NCBI RefSeq assembly: GCF_003046175.1
Contig: NZ_PZZM01000001.1
Span: 124,001-188,000, forward strand
Origin: Bosea sp. 124
Lineage (GTDB): Bacteria > Pseudomonadota > Alphaproteobacteria > Rhizobiales > Beijerinckiaceae
DNA length: 64,000 nt
Direction: 5' to 3'
The notes beneath the pieces were generated by a model. It searched no databases, was not told the origin of the DNA, and saw nothing but the letters and a program-made list of their open reading frames with translations. Below, in pieces: positions 41,952 through 50,486 of the stretch (position 1 is the stretch's first letter; every line of letters starts with the position of its first letter). The position numbers and the translations under genes were made by a program.

Positions 41952-42638
41952 TCAATGATCGTGCGTGTGGCCCTTGTGGCCGTGCTCGGCGCCATGCTTG
42001 TGGCCGTGGTCGTGATGGCCATGGTCGTGGCCGCAGCCGCAGGCGTCGCCATGCGCGTGGCTGTGGGCGTGAGCTTCGGCATGGCTGTGCGCATGGGCGT
42101 GATCGTGATCGTGATCATGGGCCGCGTGATCGTGGCCATGATGGGCGTGGTCGTGATGGGCGTGGCTGCCATGATCGTGGCTGGGATGGTCGCAATTGGC
42201 GAGGTCGTGGTCATAGGCGCCGCGCTCGGGCTGGAACGGGCGCATCACCGCCATCATCGCGCAGCCCTGCCCGCGCACCATCTCGGCCAGGACATGATCG
42301 TTCTCGATATAGATCGCGTCGGCGCTGATCTCGGCCGGCGTATGGCGATTGCCGATATGCCAGGCGACCCGCATCAGCCGCAACGGGTTTTCGGCCCGGA
42401 TCTCGAGCAGGCTCTGCGGCGCGGCCTTGACCAGCACGAGCCGGCCGTCCTCGAGCTTGACGGCATCGCCGTCGCCGAGCGCGGTCGCCTTGTCGAGATC
42501 GAGCAGGATGTCGAGGCCGCCATCGCCCTTGAGCGCGAGGCGGCGGCGGTTGCGGTCATCATGGTCCAGCGTCAGCGTATCGACGACGCGGTCTTGCCTG
42601 ACGGCGGCCTTGCGAACGACGGAGGTGGCGCGAAGCAT
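41952..42638 (-). CDS. ureE: Urease accessory protein UreE with long His-rich tail
   Basis: The 228-residue nickel chaperone has the UreE domains: an N-terminal peptide-binding part ([17 protein letters not shown]) and a C-terminal metal-binding part with [14 protein letters not shown] and [18 protein letters not shown]. The last 80 residues contain 34 histidines in HD/HA/HG repeats, plus ACGCG. This is much longer than in many UreE proteins and would bind many nickel ions. The ATG at 42638 is preferred, as the preceding codons are unrelated. Confidence 0.95.
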   Translation of the reverse strand: MLRATSVVRKAAVRQDRVVDTLTLDHDDRNRRRLALKGDGGLDILLDLDKATALGDGDAVKLEDGRLVLVKAAPQSLLEIRAENPLRLMRVAWHIGNRHTPAEISADAIYIENDHVLAEMVRGQGCAMMAVMRPFQPERGAYDHDLANCDHPSHDHGSHAHHDHAHHGHDHAAHDHDHDHAHAHSHAEAHAHSHAHGDACGCGHDHGHHDHGHKHGAEHGHKGHTHDH

Positions 42639-42664
42639 GATGAGACGTCCGTGACAGGTAAGGG

Positions 42665-42973
42665 TCAGAGGCGGTCGATCGACCGCGGTTCGACCACTTC
42701 GATCACCGCAGGCGCCGTGACGCAAGCCCTCGCCGTCTCCAGAAACGCCACGACATGCGGCAAGCGCATGTGCCGATCGATGTCGGCGCGCGTCTCCCAG
42801 CTTTCGAAGGAGACGAAACGGCCGGGTTGGGTGACGCTTTCATGGAGGTCGTAGGCGAGGCAACCCTGTTCATGGCGGGTCGCAGCGATGCACTGCTCGG
42901 CGGCGGCAACAAACACGTCGCGCGCATCGAGGCGCACCTCGGCACGGGCGATGACGATAAAGGGATCAGACAC
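42665..42973 (-). CDS. Antibiotic biosynthesis monooxygenase-like (ABM) domain protein
   Basis: The 102-residue ferredoxin-like dimeric-fold protein ([60 protein letters not shown]) belongs to the ABM/YgiN family, small heme- or flavin-independent monooxygenases or quinol oxidases. It sits between the orphan binding protein and ureE (26 bp), which is unusual for urease loci. The role there is unknown. Confidence 0.85.
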   Translation of the reverse strand: MSDPFIVIARAEVRLDARDVFVAAAEQCIAATRHEQGCLAYDLHESVTQPGRFVSFESWETRADIDRHMRLPHVVAFLETARACVTAPAVIEVVEPRSIDRL

Positions 42974-43079
42974 TCAGACAGGCTCCGAAACGCAACGGGC
43001 ATGGATGCCTGTCTACGCCGCAAGCCCCTCGGCGGATGCAGACAAGCTCCGTTTCGGGCTACCCCGCACCGCTGCGCCC

Positions 43080-44141
43080 TTATCGGGGCAGCGACTTCAC
43101 CTCGGTGTCGAATTTCTTCAGCAGGCGCGATCGCTCGGCCGGGGAGCCCCAGCGCGCGGTGTCGTAATCGATCAGCTTCATCTCGGAGAATTTCGGCGCG
43201 TCGGGCGAGAGTGCCGAATTCCGGTTCGAGGGAATCGAGTTGATCTTCAACTTGGCGTTGATGTTCTGCGCCTCGGGCGACAGCGTGAAATCGACGAATT
43301 TGCGCGCGGCTTCGGGGTTCTTGCCACCCTTGATGATCGAGACCGAGCCGGTCTCGTAGCCCGTGCCCTCGCAGGGAGCGACGGTCTCGATCGGCGCGCC
43401 CTGCAGCTTCTGCGTCAGCATGTCGTGGATGAAGGCGATGCCGACGGCGGTCTCGCCGAGCGCGGTCGCCTTGACAGGCGCGATGCCCGACTTGGTGTAC
43501 TGGTTGATGTTCTTGTGCAGGGCCTTGAGGTATTCGAAGCCCTTCTCCTCACCCAGCCGCTGCACGGTGGTGGCGAGGAAGACATAGGCGGTTCCCGACG
43601 AGTTCGGATCGGCGATCTGAACCTCGTCGCGGAGTTTCGGATCGAGCAGATCGGCCCAGCATTTCGGCGCCGCGATGCCACGCTTCTTGAGAAGTTCGGT
43701 GTTATAGCCGATGCCGAGCGCACCGAGATAAATCCCGCTGGTGCGGAATTTCGACTGCTCGGCGTGGCGCTGTGCCCAATCGAGCAGTTCCGGCAGCTTC
43801 GGCGACTTGTATTCGTCGAGCAGGCCTTCGTCGGCCGCCTGCAGATGCGGCTCGCCCGGCCCGCCCCACCAGACATCGCCGCGCGGATTGCCGGCTTCCG
43901 CCTTGACCTGCGCATAGACCTCGCCCGTGCTCTTGCGCACCATCGCGACCTTGATGCCGGTCGACTTCTCGAACATCGATGCACCCTCGCGGCACTGCTC
44001 CTCGAGGATCGAGCAATAGACCGTGACCTCGCCCTGAGCAGACGCCGGCGACGCGGCGGCGAAGCCGAGCGCAAACATCGCGGAGGCGGCAAGGAGCCGG
44101 GCGGCGCAGCGTCGATCCATGGCGTTCATCCCAGTTGGCAT
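43080..44141 (-). CDS. Orphan ABC-type solute-binding protein in the urease cluster
   Basis: The 353-residue protein has a signal peptide (RRCAARLLAASAMFALGFAA, cleaved near SAQGE) and an iron/putrescine-type binding fold: VTVYCSILEEQCREGASMFE, YAQVKAEAGNPRGDVWWGG, LGALGIGYNTELLKKRG, DPNSSGTAYVFLA, AIAFIHD-like GIAFIHDML. No permease or ATPase genes are near. The relation to FbpA/AfuA iron binders suggests a metal or small-ion ligand, but the Tyr pair of FbpA is not obvious. It interrupts ureC and ureE. The start is uncertain between 44141, 44129 and 44120; none has a strong ribosome-binding site. Confidence 0.8.
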   Translation of the reverse strand: MPTGMNAMDRRCAARLLAASAMFALGFAAASPASAQGEVTVYCSILEEQCREGASMFEKSTGIKVAMVRKSTGEVYAQVKAEAGNPRGDVWWGGPGEPHLQAADEGLLDEYKSPKLPELLDWAQRHAEQSKFRTSGIYLGALGIGYNTELLKKRGIAAPKCWADLLDPKLRDEVQIADPNSSGTAYVFLATTVQRLGEEKGFEYLKALHKNINQYTKSGIAPVKATALGETAVGIAFIHDMLTQKLQGAPIETVAPCEGTGYETGSVSIIKGGKNPEAARKFVDFTLSPEAQNINAKLKINSIPSNRNSALSPDAPKFSEMKLIDYDTARWGSPAERSRLLKKFDTEVKSLPR

Positions 44142-44195
44142 TGTTTTGCCGACTAGAAAGCTGGCGCCCTCGACCGTGTCAATGCCACGGTTTCG

Positions 44196-44453
44196 TCAGC
44201 TGTCCCGTGTCCCGTCCGGCAGGGCATCGATCGCTTCATCCGCGCCCTGGTCGCGCTTCAGCACGCCCTCGCGCAACACCTTCGTCGCGGCCTCGGCCTT
44301 CTTCTCGGGCGAGGTCGTCAGCGGGGCCGTTTCCGGTGTCGCCGTCAGCCCGACCTTGTTCGGCTTCTGGCCGTCGTTACGAGCGCTGGCCGCGAAGGTG
44401 GCGAGCGCCTCGGGTTGCTGTCCCTTCGGACCGGCGGGTTTCTCGTTGGCCAT
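44196..44453 (-). CDS. Small hydrophilic hypothetical protein
   Basis: The 85-residue product (MANEKPAGPKGQQPEALATF...) is Ala-, Lys- and Glu-rich with no hydrophobic segment and no motif I recognise; it may be intrinsically disordered. It follows ureC (67-bp gap). GGGAGG precedes the ATG at good distance, which supports translation. Confidence 0.55.
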   Translation of the reverse strand: MANEKPAGPKGQQPEALATFAASARNDGQKPNKVGLTATPETAPLTTSPEKKAEAATKVLREGVLKRDQGADEAIDALPDGTRDS

Positions 44454-44520
44454 GGCGAACCTCCCCTGTTCTGGCAGAGGAGGAACGTGCGGCCTACCAA
44501 GCTGTTCCGTGCCGCCGGGC

Positions 44521-46257
44521 TCAGAACAGGAAGTAGCGCTGCGCCAGCGGCAGCTCCTTCGCCGGTTCGCAGACGAGTAATTCGCCGTCGGCCACGACCG
44601 CGTAGGTCTCCGGATCGATCTGGATGTCGGGCGTGGCGTCGTTATGGATCATGCTCTTCTTGGAGATGCCGCCGCGGGTGTTTTCGACCGCGACCATCTC
44701 CTTGTCGGTGCCGAGCCGCTTCTGGAGGCCGTTGGCGATCGCGGCCTGCGAGACGAAGACCAGCGAGGTCGAGGTCACGGCCTTGCCGAAGGCGCCGAAC
44801 ATCGGGCGGTAATGCACCGGCTGCGGCGTCGGGATCGAGGCGTTGGGGTCGCCCATCGGCGCGGCCGCGATCATGCCGCCCTTGATGACGAGATCGGGCT
44901 TGGTGGCGAAGAAGGCCGGCGACCACATCACGAGATCGGCGAGCTTGCCGATCTCGACCGAGCCGATATGGCGCGAGATGCCATGCGAGATCGCCGGATT
45001 GATCGTGTATTTCGCGACATAGCGCTTGGCGCGGAAATTGTCGGCGCCAGTGCCGATATCCTGGGCGAGAGCGCCGCGCTGGACCTTCATTTTGTGAGCG
45101 GTCTGCCAGGTGCGGGTGATGACCTCGCCGATGCGGCCCATGGCCTGTGAATCCGAGGACATCATCGAGAGCGCACCGAGATCGTGCAGGATGTCCTCCG
45201 CCGCGATGGTCTCCTTGCGGATGCGGCTCTCGGCGAAGGCAAGGTCCTCGGGGATCGAGGGCGACAGGTGATGGCAGACCATCAGCATGTCGAGATGCTC
45301 GTCGAGCGTGTTGACGGTGAAGGGCCGCGTCGGGTTGGTCGATGACGGCAGCACGTTCTCCAGCCCCGCGACCTTCATGATATCGGGCGCATGGCCGCCG
45401 CCCGCGCCTTCGGTGTGGAAGGCGTGGATGGTGCGGTTCTTGAAGGCCTTGATCGTATCCTCGACGAAGCCGCTCTCATTGAGCGTATCGGTGTGGATCA
45501 TCACCTGGACATCGTAGTCGTCGGCAACCGAGAGGCAGTTGTCGATCGCGGCCGGCGTCGTGCCCCAGTCCTCGTGCAGCTTGAGTGCGCAGGCGCCAGC
45601 CTCGACCATCTCGACCAGCGCTCCCGGCAGCGCCGCATTGCCCTTGCCGGCGAAGGCGAGGTTCATCGGGAAGGCGTCGGCGGCCTTGATCATCTGGCCG
45701 AGATGCCAGGGGCCCGGCGTGCAGGTCGTCGCCAACGTGCCATGGGCGGGGCCCGTGCCGCCGCCCAGCATCGTGGTCAGCCCGCTCATCAGCGCATCCT
45801 CGATCTGCTGCGGGCAGATATAGTGGATGTGGCTGTCGAAGCCGCCGGCCGTGATGATCTTGCCCTCGCCGGCGATGACTTCGGTGCCGGGTCCGACGAT
45901 GATGGTTTCCTGCGGATCGAAATTGCCGAAGCCGGCCTGGATATCGGGATTGCCCGCCTTGCCGATCGCACAGATGCGCCCTGCCCTGATGCCGATATCG
46001 GCTTTCACGATGCCCCAATGGTCGAGGATCAGCGCATTGGTGATGACGGTGTCGACCGCGCCGTCGGCATTGCGGACCTGGGACTGGCCCATGCCATCGC
46101 GGATGACCTTGCCGCCGCCGAACTTCACCTCCTCGCCATAGGTGGTGAAGTCCTTCTCGACCTTGATGACGAGTTCGGTGTCGCCAAGCCGCACCGTGTC
46201 GCCGGTGGTGGGGCCGAACATCGCGGCATAGGCATTGCGCGGATAATTGAAGGGCAT
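44521..46257 (-). CDS. ureC: Urease subunit alpha
   Basis: The 578-residue catalytic subunit hydrolyses urea to ammonia and carbamate. Nickel ligands are in [11 protein letters not shown] (the HIH motif), the carbamylated lysine in [12 protein letters not shown], and [12 protein letters not shown]; the active-site flap is [20 protein letters not shown]. The length is slightly above the usual 567-572. It needs UreD, F, G and E, all encoded here. A 72-bp gap separates it from the ureAB stop. Confidence 0.98.
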   Translation of the reverse strand: MPFNYPRNAYAAMFGPTTGDTVRLGDTELVIKVEKDFTTYGEEVKFGGGKVIRDGMGQSQVRNADGAVDTVITNALILDHWGIVKADIGIRAGRICAIGKAGNPDIQAGFGNFDPQETIIVGPGTEVIAGEGKIITAGGFDSHIHYICPQQIEDALMSGLTTMLGGGTGPAHGTLATTCTPGPWHLGQMIKAADAFPMNLAFAGKGNAALPGALVEMVEAGACALKLHEDWGTTPAAIDNCLSVADDYDVQVMIHTDTLNESGFVEDTIKAFKNRTIHAFHTEGAGGGHAPDIMKVAGLENVLPSSTNPTRPFTVNTLDEHLDMLMVCHHLSPSIPEDLAFAESRIRKETIAAEDILHDLGALSMMSSDSQAMGRIGEVITRTWQTAHKMKVQRGALAQDIGTGADNFRAKRYVAKYTINPAISHGISRHIGSVEIGKLADLVMWSPAFFATKPDLVIKGGMIAAAPMGDPNASIPTPQPVHYRPMFGAFGKAVTSTSLVFVSQAAIANGLQKRLGTDKEMVAVENTRGGISKKSMIHNDATPDIQIDPETYAVVADGELLVCEPAKELPLAQRYFLF

Positions 46258-46329
46258 CGTCTCGTCTCCTCGAGGCAGGCCAGTCTTGGAGGCAGATCAG
46301 GGTTTGGGCGGCTCAGAGCTTGGGGCTAC

Positions 46330-46950
46330 TCAGAGCTTTCCCATCACCTCCTGGCGAAAGCCGTAGACCTCGCGCTTGCCGGCGAGCGCGACCAGCCTGA
46401 CCTCGCGGGTCTGGCCCGGCTCGAAGCGCACCGCCGTTCCCGCGGGAATGTCGAGCCTGAACCCCCTCGCCCGGTCGCGCTCGAAGGCAAGCGCCGGATT
46501 GGCTTCGAAGAAGTGGTAGTGGGAACCGATCTGGATCGGCCGGTCGCCGGTGTTCGACACCGTCAGGCTCAGGCTCTCACGGCCCTCGTTCATGATCAGG
46601 TCGCCGGGCAGCGTCGTGACCTCGCCGGGCTTCATCGCATCAGAAGCGCCGCGGATCGGTTCGTGCACGGTGACGAGCTTGGTGCCGTCGGGAAAGGTCG
46701 CCTCGACCTGGACGTCGTGGATCAGCGCGGCGATGCCGTCCATGACCTGGTCGGCGCTGACGACATGGGCGCCGGCCTGCATCAGCTCGGCGACGGACCT
46801 GCCGTCGCGCGCGCCCTCGACGACGAAGTCGGTGATCAGCGCGACGGCTTCCGGATAGTTCAGCTTGACGCCGCGCTCCAGCCTGCGCCGTGCCACGATG
46901 GCAGCCATGGCGACGAGCAGCTTGTCCTTTTCGCGCGGCGTCAGATTCAT
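46330..46950 (-). CDS. ureAB: Fused urease gamma-beta subunit
   Basis: The 206-residue protein joins UreA (gamma; [20 protein letters not shown] to about residue 100, LVTVHEPI) and UreB (beta; [59 protein letters not shown], [18 protein letters not shown]). Most proteobacteria encode the two separately; a fused chain is known in Helicobacter and some other bacteria. It forms the structural frame around UreC. The ATG overlaps the upstream acidic-protein gene by 4 bp. Confidence 0.95.
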   Translation of the reverse strand: MNLTPREKDKLLVAMAAIVARRRLERGVKLNYPEAVALITDFVVEGARDGRSVAELMQAGAHVVSADQVMDGIAALIHDVQVEATFPDGTKLVTVHEPIRGASDAMKPGEVTTLPGDLIMNEGRESLSLTVSNTGDRPIQIGSHYHFFEANPALAFERDRARGFRLDIPAGTAVRFEPGQTREVRLVALAGKREVYGFRQEVMGKL

Positions 46951-47267
46951 TGCTTGCCCTTCTCTTCGTCGTCGGAGATCTCGTCTTCGGAGACCTCGTC
47001 CTCGCCGTCTTCATCCTGATGCTCGTCTTCGTCGTCCTCGACGCCGAAATCGGCATATTCATAGGCGAAGACGATCTCGCCCGTCGCCGGATCGAAGGCG
47101 CTGGAGGTCGAGTCCTCGAACGCCTCGATCAGCATCTCGGCATCGTCGGGGCCGTCGACGTCGAAGCGGCGCACCGCATCCTCGCCTTCGCCACTGAGCG
47201 CCAGTTCAATGGCCCAGCCCCGCGCGCCGGTGTCGTAGATGCATTTCAGACCCTGGATCGCCAGCAT
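46947..47267 (-). CDS. Acidic protein of the urease operon, unknown function
   Basis: The 106-residue protein has a compact N-terminal part ([20 protein letters not shown]...[22 protein letters not shown]) and a highly acidic C-terminal tail: 19 of the last 31 residues are Asp or Glu. There is no signal peptide. It overlaps ureAB by 4 bp (ATGA) and starts 10 bp after the ureD stop, so it is made with UreD and the structural subunits. Small unnamed ORFs occur near ureD/ureA in rhizobia, but I know no function. Metal binding or chaperoning of apo-urease are guesses. Confidence 0.8.
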   Translation of the reverse strand: MLAIQGLKCIYDTGARGWAIELALSGEGEDAVRRFDVDGPDDAEMLIEAFEDSTSSAFDPATGEIVFAYEYADFGVEDDEDEHQDEDGEDEVSEDEISDDEEKGKQ

Positions 47268-47277
47268 GATGCTCTCC

Positions 47278-48132
47278 TCAAGTTGACCAGGTGCGCGGCA
47301 GCGCACGGCCGGTCAGTTGCCCGAGCAGCGTGACGAGCACGCGACGCAGCGCCTGGGCATCGGGGGAAAGCAGGCGGATCACCAGAAGGTCGGAGACGAT
47401 GCCGGCGCCGAGCTCGACAGCGTCGGCAGGCTCGTCGGCGGCCAGCGCGCGGATCTGCTCCAGCCTGTCCTGAAGAGCAGAGCCGGCGGCGATGATCGTG
47501 GCGGCGGCGCGGGCACCGGCGCCAACCGCCCGCCGCGCCAGCGTCTCGGCAATCGCACCCTCCAGCCGCACATCCTCGGCGAAGACGAGCCTGCCCTCAC
47601 GGCGGATGCGCCAGCGGTCGCGCAGCGCGCCGCGCAGCATTGCCTCGCCCATGGCGCTGCGGCCGAAAAAGACGGTTTCGCAAGCGACCAGCCGGGCATC
47701 GGAGGCAAGATCCACCGTGAGGCTGCGGGCAAGCCGTGCGCCGGAAAACAGGATGCTCTCCTGCGGCAGCCATGCGAGAGCGGCTCCAACCCCGACCGTC
47801 AGGCGCGTCTCGATGCGCGTATCAGAGGCCTGGCTGCGATAGATCTTCTCGGCCGCCTGGGTCGTGATGACCGCGTCGCTTCCGGGGTCGAGCACCGCCT
47901 CGACCCGCATGGCGTCGCCGCCGGCCATGCCGCCGCCGGTGTTGATCAGAACGGCCTCGCTGGTCGCGTCGAAGGTTGTCGGGAAGCGGGCGCGATAGCC
48001 GCCGGATTCCGCGAGATCGAGCCGGTGGGTCTGCATACCGACGCGCCCGAATCGCAGCCGGACCCCGCCTGCGGCGCGGACATAGGCTGGGAGAAGCGGG
48101 TCACTGGCTGCCGGAAGAGGCGGCGCGAACAT
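47278..48132 (-). CDS. ureD: Urease accessory protein UreD
   Basis: The 284-residue protein binds apo-urease and recruits UreF-UreG for nickel insertion. Typical segments are EAVLINTGGGMAGGDAMRVE, DAVITTQAAEKIYRSQ, ALAWLPQESILFSGARL, ACETVFFGRSAMGEAM and LLGQLTGRALPRTWST at the C-terminus. The ATG at 48132 is chosen over 48204; the intervening sequence lies in a promoter-like leader. It is the first urease gene. Confidence 0.95.
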   Translation of the reverse strand: MFAPPLPAASDPLLPAYVRAAGGVRLRFGRVGMQTHRLDLAESGGYRARFPTTFDATSEAVLINTGGGMAGGDAMRVEAVLDPGSDAVITTQAAEKIYRSQASDTRIETRLTVGVGAALAWLPQESILFSGARLARSLTVDLASDARLVACETVFFGRSAMGEAMLRGALRDRWRIRREGRLVFAEDVRLEGAIAETLARRAVGAGARAAATIIAAGSALQDRLEQIRALAADEPADAVELGAGIVSDLLVIRLLSPDAQALRRVLVTLLGQLTGRALPRTWST

Positions 48133-48230
48133 GAAGACATCCGGACGGACGGGGCGGGATGGGCGAAACCCCGCCAATCTTCCGCGCGCCCGTTTGCCGG
48201 GCAAGGGCTTCGGTTGCGTCTCGCGCCCAA

Positions 48231-48259
48231 ATTATAGGCAACCGCGAAGCGGCAACCGC
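48231..48259 (-). promoter_or_regulatory. Candidate urease-operon promoter with direct repeats
   Basis: On the minus strand, a perfect TATAAT (48231-48236) lies 99 bp before the ureD ATG. It is directly preceded by two identical 9-mers GCGGTTGCC (48259-48251 and 48245-48237) separated by 5 bp. No good -35 box stands at 17 bp, so the repeats may be activator sites replacing it. Confidence 0.5.
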
Positions 48260-48261
48260 GC

Positions 48262-49155
48262 TCAGCCGCGCCCTGCCAGGAAGGCCTCGATCTCGGCGCG
48301 ATGCGGCGCACCGGCACGCCCGCCGAAGCGGGTGCATTTGATCGCAGCAGCCGCCGAGGCAAACCGGATCGCGGCACGCTCGCCTTGCCCTTCCGCCAAC
48401 CCCAACGCGAAGGCGCCGTGCCAGACGTCACCCGCGCCGAGCGTATCGACGGTCTCGACCGCGAAGGCCGGTGCGTGGACGAGTTCGCCGTTCTCGACGA
48501 AGAGCGCGCCCTCCTTGCCCAGCGTGACGGCGAGCCAGGTCGGCATGTCCCGCGCCACCCGGGCGAGGCCGGTGCGCGGGTCCTCCTCGCCCGAGAGCTC
48601 ACGCAGCGCCTGGGCGCTGAAGGCGACATGGCTCGCCGTGCCGACGAGATCGGGATGGGGCGGCTTGCGGTCGCCGTCGAGGACGCCTGGCACGCCGGCT
48701 TCGCGCGCCAGCCGCAGCGCGGCAAGCGCCCCTTCGCCCCAGCGGGTGTCGGCGAGCACCGCGCCCGCACCGTCGGGCAGTGCGGACGGCAGCCAGCCGG
48801 TCTCCTCCGGCATCGCCGGGTCGGAATAGGAGATGACCATACGCTCGCCCGCGGCATCGACCAGGATCGCCGAGACCGGCGAGCGCAGGCCGGGCAGGCG
48901 CCGGGCGAAGCGCGTTTCCACCCCCTCGCCCGCCAGATCGGCGACGATCTGGTCTCCGGCCAGGTCGTCGCCGAGGCGCGTCGCCAGCCAGCAGCGGCCG
49001 CCGAGCCGGGTGATCGCGACGGCTGCATTGCTGGCGCAGCCGCCACCGACGACAGCGAGGTCCCGGGAGCGGTATTTCTCGCCGCGGGTCGGCATGGTCT
49101 CGACCTTGTAGACATAGTCGAGCGTCGCGATGCCGAGGCAGAAGACGCCGGTCAT
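48262..49155 (-). CDS. PfkB-family carbohydrate kinase
   Basis: The 297-residue ribokinase-fold enzyme phosphorylates a sugar or nucleoside with ATP. The substrate-side motif is AVVGGGCASNAAVAITRLGG (about residues 34-53), and the ATP/anion-hole motif is VDTLGAGDVWHGAFALGLAE with catalytic Asp in GAGD. The substrate is unknown; similarity in style is to fructokinase/sulfofructose kinase. Its ATG overlaps the vapC stop by 4 bp, making it translationally linked to a toxin-antitoxin pair. Confidence 0.9.
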   Translation of the reverse strand: MTGVFCLGIATLDYVYKVETMPTRGEKYRSRDLAVVGGGCASNAAVAITRLGGRCWLATRLGDDLAGDQIVADLAGEGVETRFARRLPGLRSPVSAILVDAAGERMVISYSDPAMPEETGWLPSALPDGAGAVLADTRWGEGALAALRLAREAGVPGVLDGDRKPPHPDLVGTASHVAFSAQALRELSGEEDPRTGLARVARDMPTWLAVTLGKEGALFVENGELVHAPAFAVETVDTLGAGDVWHGAFALGLAEGQGERAAIRFASAAAAIKCTRFGGRAGAPHRAEIEAFLAGRG

Positions 49156-49580
49156 GCGCGGGACGGCGGAAGTTCGGGCCCGAAACGGACGCCGTCGATA
49201 TCGGTATGGATGAAGTCGTTGCCCTTATAGGCGAGCTTGAGACCGGCCGTCCGGGCAGCAGCATAGGCGAAGCAATCGCCCATGTTCAGGCGGGCTGGAT
49301 GGCCCGTGAGATGATGGTAGCGGGACGCGCAGACATGGGCTGCCCTCATCGCCGGCGCGCCAAGGTCCACAATCTCGCCCTTCACGTCCTCGATGAATTC
49401 AGTAACGGCGGCGAGAGCCTCATCAAACGTCGCTCCCTGCCCCGCCAGCCGGGCCGAGGCCTCGAACACGGCCAAAGCGGAGCATCTGATCCTCGGGGAC
49501 AAGGCGATCGCTTCGAGCGCGGCGTTCCCCTCCTGCTCCCTGAGCAGGACGGCCAGGATCACCGAGGCATCGAGAAACAT
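49152..49580 (-). CDS. vapC: PIN-domain toxin VapC
   Basis: The 142-residue RNase toxin starts MFLDASVILAVLLREQEG (first Asp) and contains ALAVFEASARLAG (Glu), LNMGDCFAYAAARTAGLKLA (Asp) and YKGNDFIHTDI (fourth acidic site), the four-carboxylate PIN set. VapC toxins cut tRNA or rRNA. The start overlaps the vapB stop (TGATG) and the end overlaps the kinase gene by 4 bp. Confidence 0.92.
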   Translation of the reverse strand: MFLDASVILAVLLREQEGNAALEAIALSPRIRCSALAVFEASARLAGQGATFDEALAAVTEFIEDVKGEIVDLGAPAMRAAHVCASRYHHLTGHPARLNMGDCFAYAAARTAGLKLAYKGNDFIHTDIDGVRFGPELPPSRA

Positions 49581-49825
49581 CAGGAGTCGCCATACTCGCG
49601 GTCGAAGAACTCCTTGTGGGACAGTCCATCATCCCTGAGATCGAATTTCGCGAGACGAGCGCGCGCCTTCTCCGCGGCCTCGAAGACGAGTTTGCGCCTT
49701 TCGGCACGCCGCTCCAATTCAAGGCGCACGGCAAGACCGATCGCGCCTTGAAGCGTCAGACCATCCTGTTCGGCGAGTTCGCGGACATCGCGATCGATCT
49801 GCGTATCCCGGACGAGGATTCCCAT
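49580..49825 (-). CDS. vapB: Antitoxin VapB
   Basis: The 81-residue antitoxin has an N-terminal ribbon/helix DNA-binding part (MGILVRDTQIDRDVRELAEQ, GLTLQGAIGLAVRLELERR) of the Rv0623/PSK type, and a C-terminal toxin-wrapping tail (ARLAKFDLRDDGLSHKEFFD). The start at 49825 is preferred because GGAG lies seven bases upstream; another ATG at 49837 lies in the operator. It represses its own promoter together with VapC in known systems. Confidence 0.88.
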   Translation of the reverse strand: MGILVRDTQIDRDVRELAEQDGLTLQGAIGLAVRLELERRAERRKLVFEAAEKARARLAKFDLRDDGLSHKEFFDREYGDS

Positions 49826-49836
49826 GACCAGCTCCA

Positions 49837-49869
49837 TGATATCAGAATTGATATCATGGGCTGATATCA
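49837..49869. promoter_or_regulatory. Triple TGATATCA operator array before vapB
   Basis: Three copies of the palindromic octamer TGATATCA lie at 49837-49844, 49849-49856 and 49862-49869, with centres 12 and 13 bp apart. The first two form part of a longer inverted repeat with 9-bp arms (49836-49857). This fits a VapBC autoregulatory site. Confidence 0.75.
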
Positions 49870-49886
49870 GGCGCAATCGATCCCGA

Positions 49887-50336
49887 TCACCACACCCCGG
49901 TGTTCGGCATGCTCGACCACGGCTCTGCCGGCGGCTTCGGATCGCCCTTCTGGAGGATCTCAATGGAGACGTTGTCGGGCGAGCGGACGAAAGCCATGTT
50001 GCCGTCGCGCGGCGGGCGGTTGATCGTCACGCCGGCCTTCATCAGCCTGTCGCAGGTGGCATAGATGTCGTCGACCTCATAGGCGAGGTGGCCGAAATTG
50101 CGGCCGCCGGTGTAGACCTCCGGATCCCAGTTATAGGTCAGCTCCAGCGTGGGGCGGCCGCGGCTGCCTTGCTCGCGAACGCTCTCGGCCTCGTCGGACC
50201 CGGCGAGGAAGACCAGCGTGAAGCGCCCCTTCTCGTTCTCGATGCGCCGGGTTTCGACCAGACCGAACTTGGTCACGTAGAAATCGAGCGAGGCATCGAG
50301 GTCGGTGACACGCACCATGGTGTGGAGATATCGCAT
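49887..50336 (-). CDS. gloA: Lactoylglutathione lyase (glyoxalase I)
   Basis: The 149-residue VOC protein starts [20 protein letters not shown] and has [35 protein letters not shown], in which the metal ligands His and Glu of glyoxalase I are found, and [13 protein letters not shown] at the C-terminus. It converts the methylglyoxal-glutathione hemithioacetal to lactoylglutathione. It is probably monocistronic and ends 17 bp from the vapB operator array. Confidence 0.93.
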   Translation of the reverse strand: MRYLHTMVRVTDLDASLDFYVTKFGLVETRRIENEKGRFTLVFLAGSDEAESVREQGSRGRPTLELTYNWDPEVYTGGRNFGHLAYEVDDIYATCDRLMKAGVTINRPPRDGNMAFVRSPDNVSIEILQKGDPKPPAEPWSSMPNTGVW

Positions 50337-50486
50337 GCTGAAGTTCCTCTCAGGCCAGCCTCGAGGGGCCGGGTTCGTTCTGGCAGGGGCCCGCCGAACC
50401 GTGTCGGGTTGATCCTACCGCTGAATCGGGCGAAAGCATCGCCGCTCCCGAACACAATTCCAAGAAGCAGGCGCGCAGGACAGGCC

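Noticed and set aside
41950..42215. CRISPR- or satellite-like short repeats
   Set aside because: The repetitiveness comes from His-Asp/His-Ala codons of the ureE tail; there are no spacers or constant repeat units.
44465..44530. Inverted repeat CCTGTTCTG / CAGAACAGG with 48-bp spacing
   Set aside because: The second arm overlaps the last codons of ureC and the loop is long; no T-tract. Probably chance.
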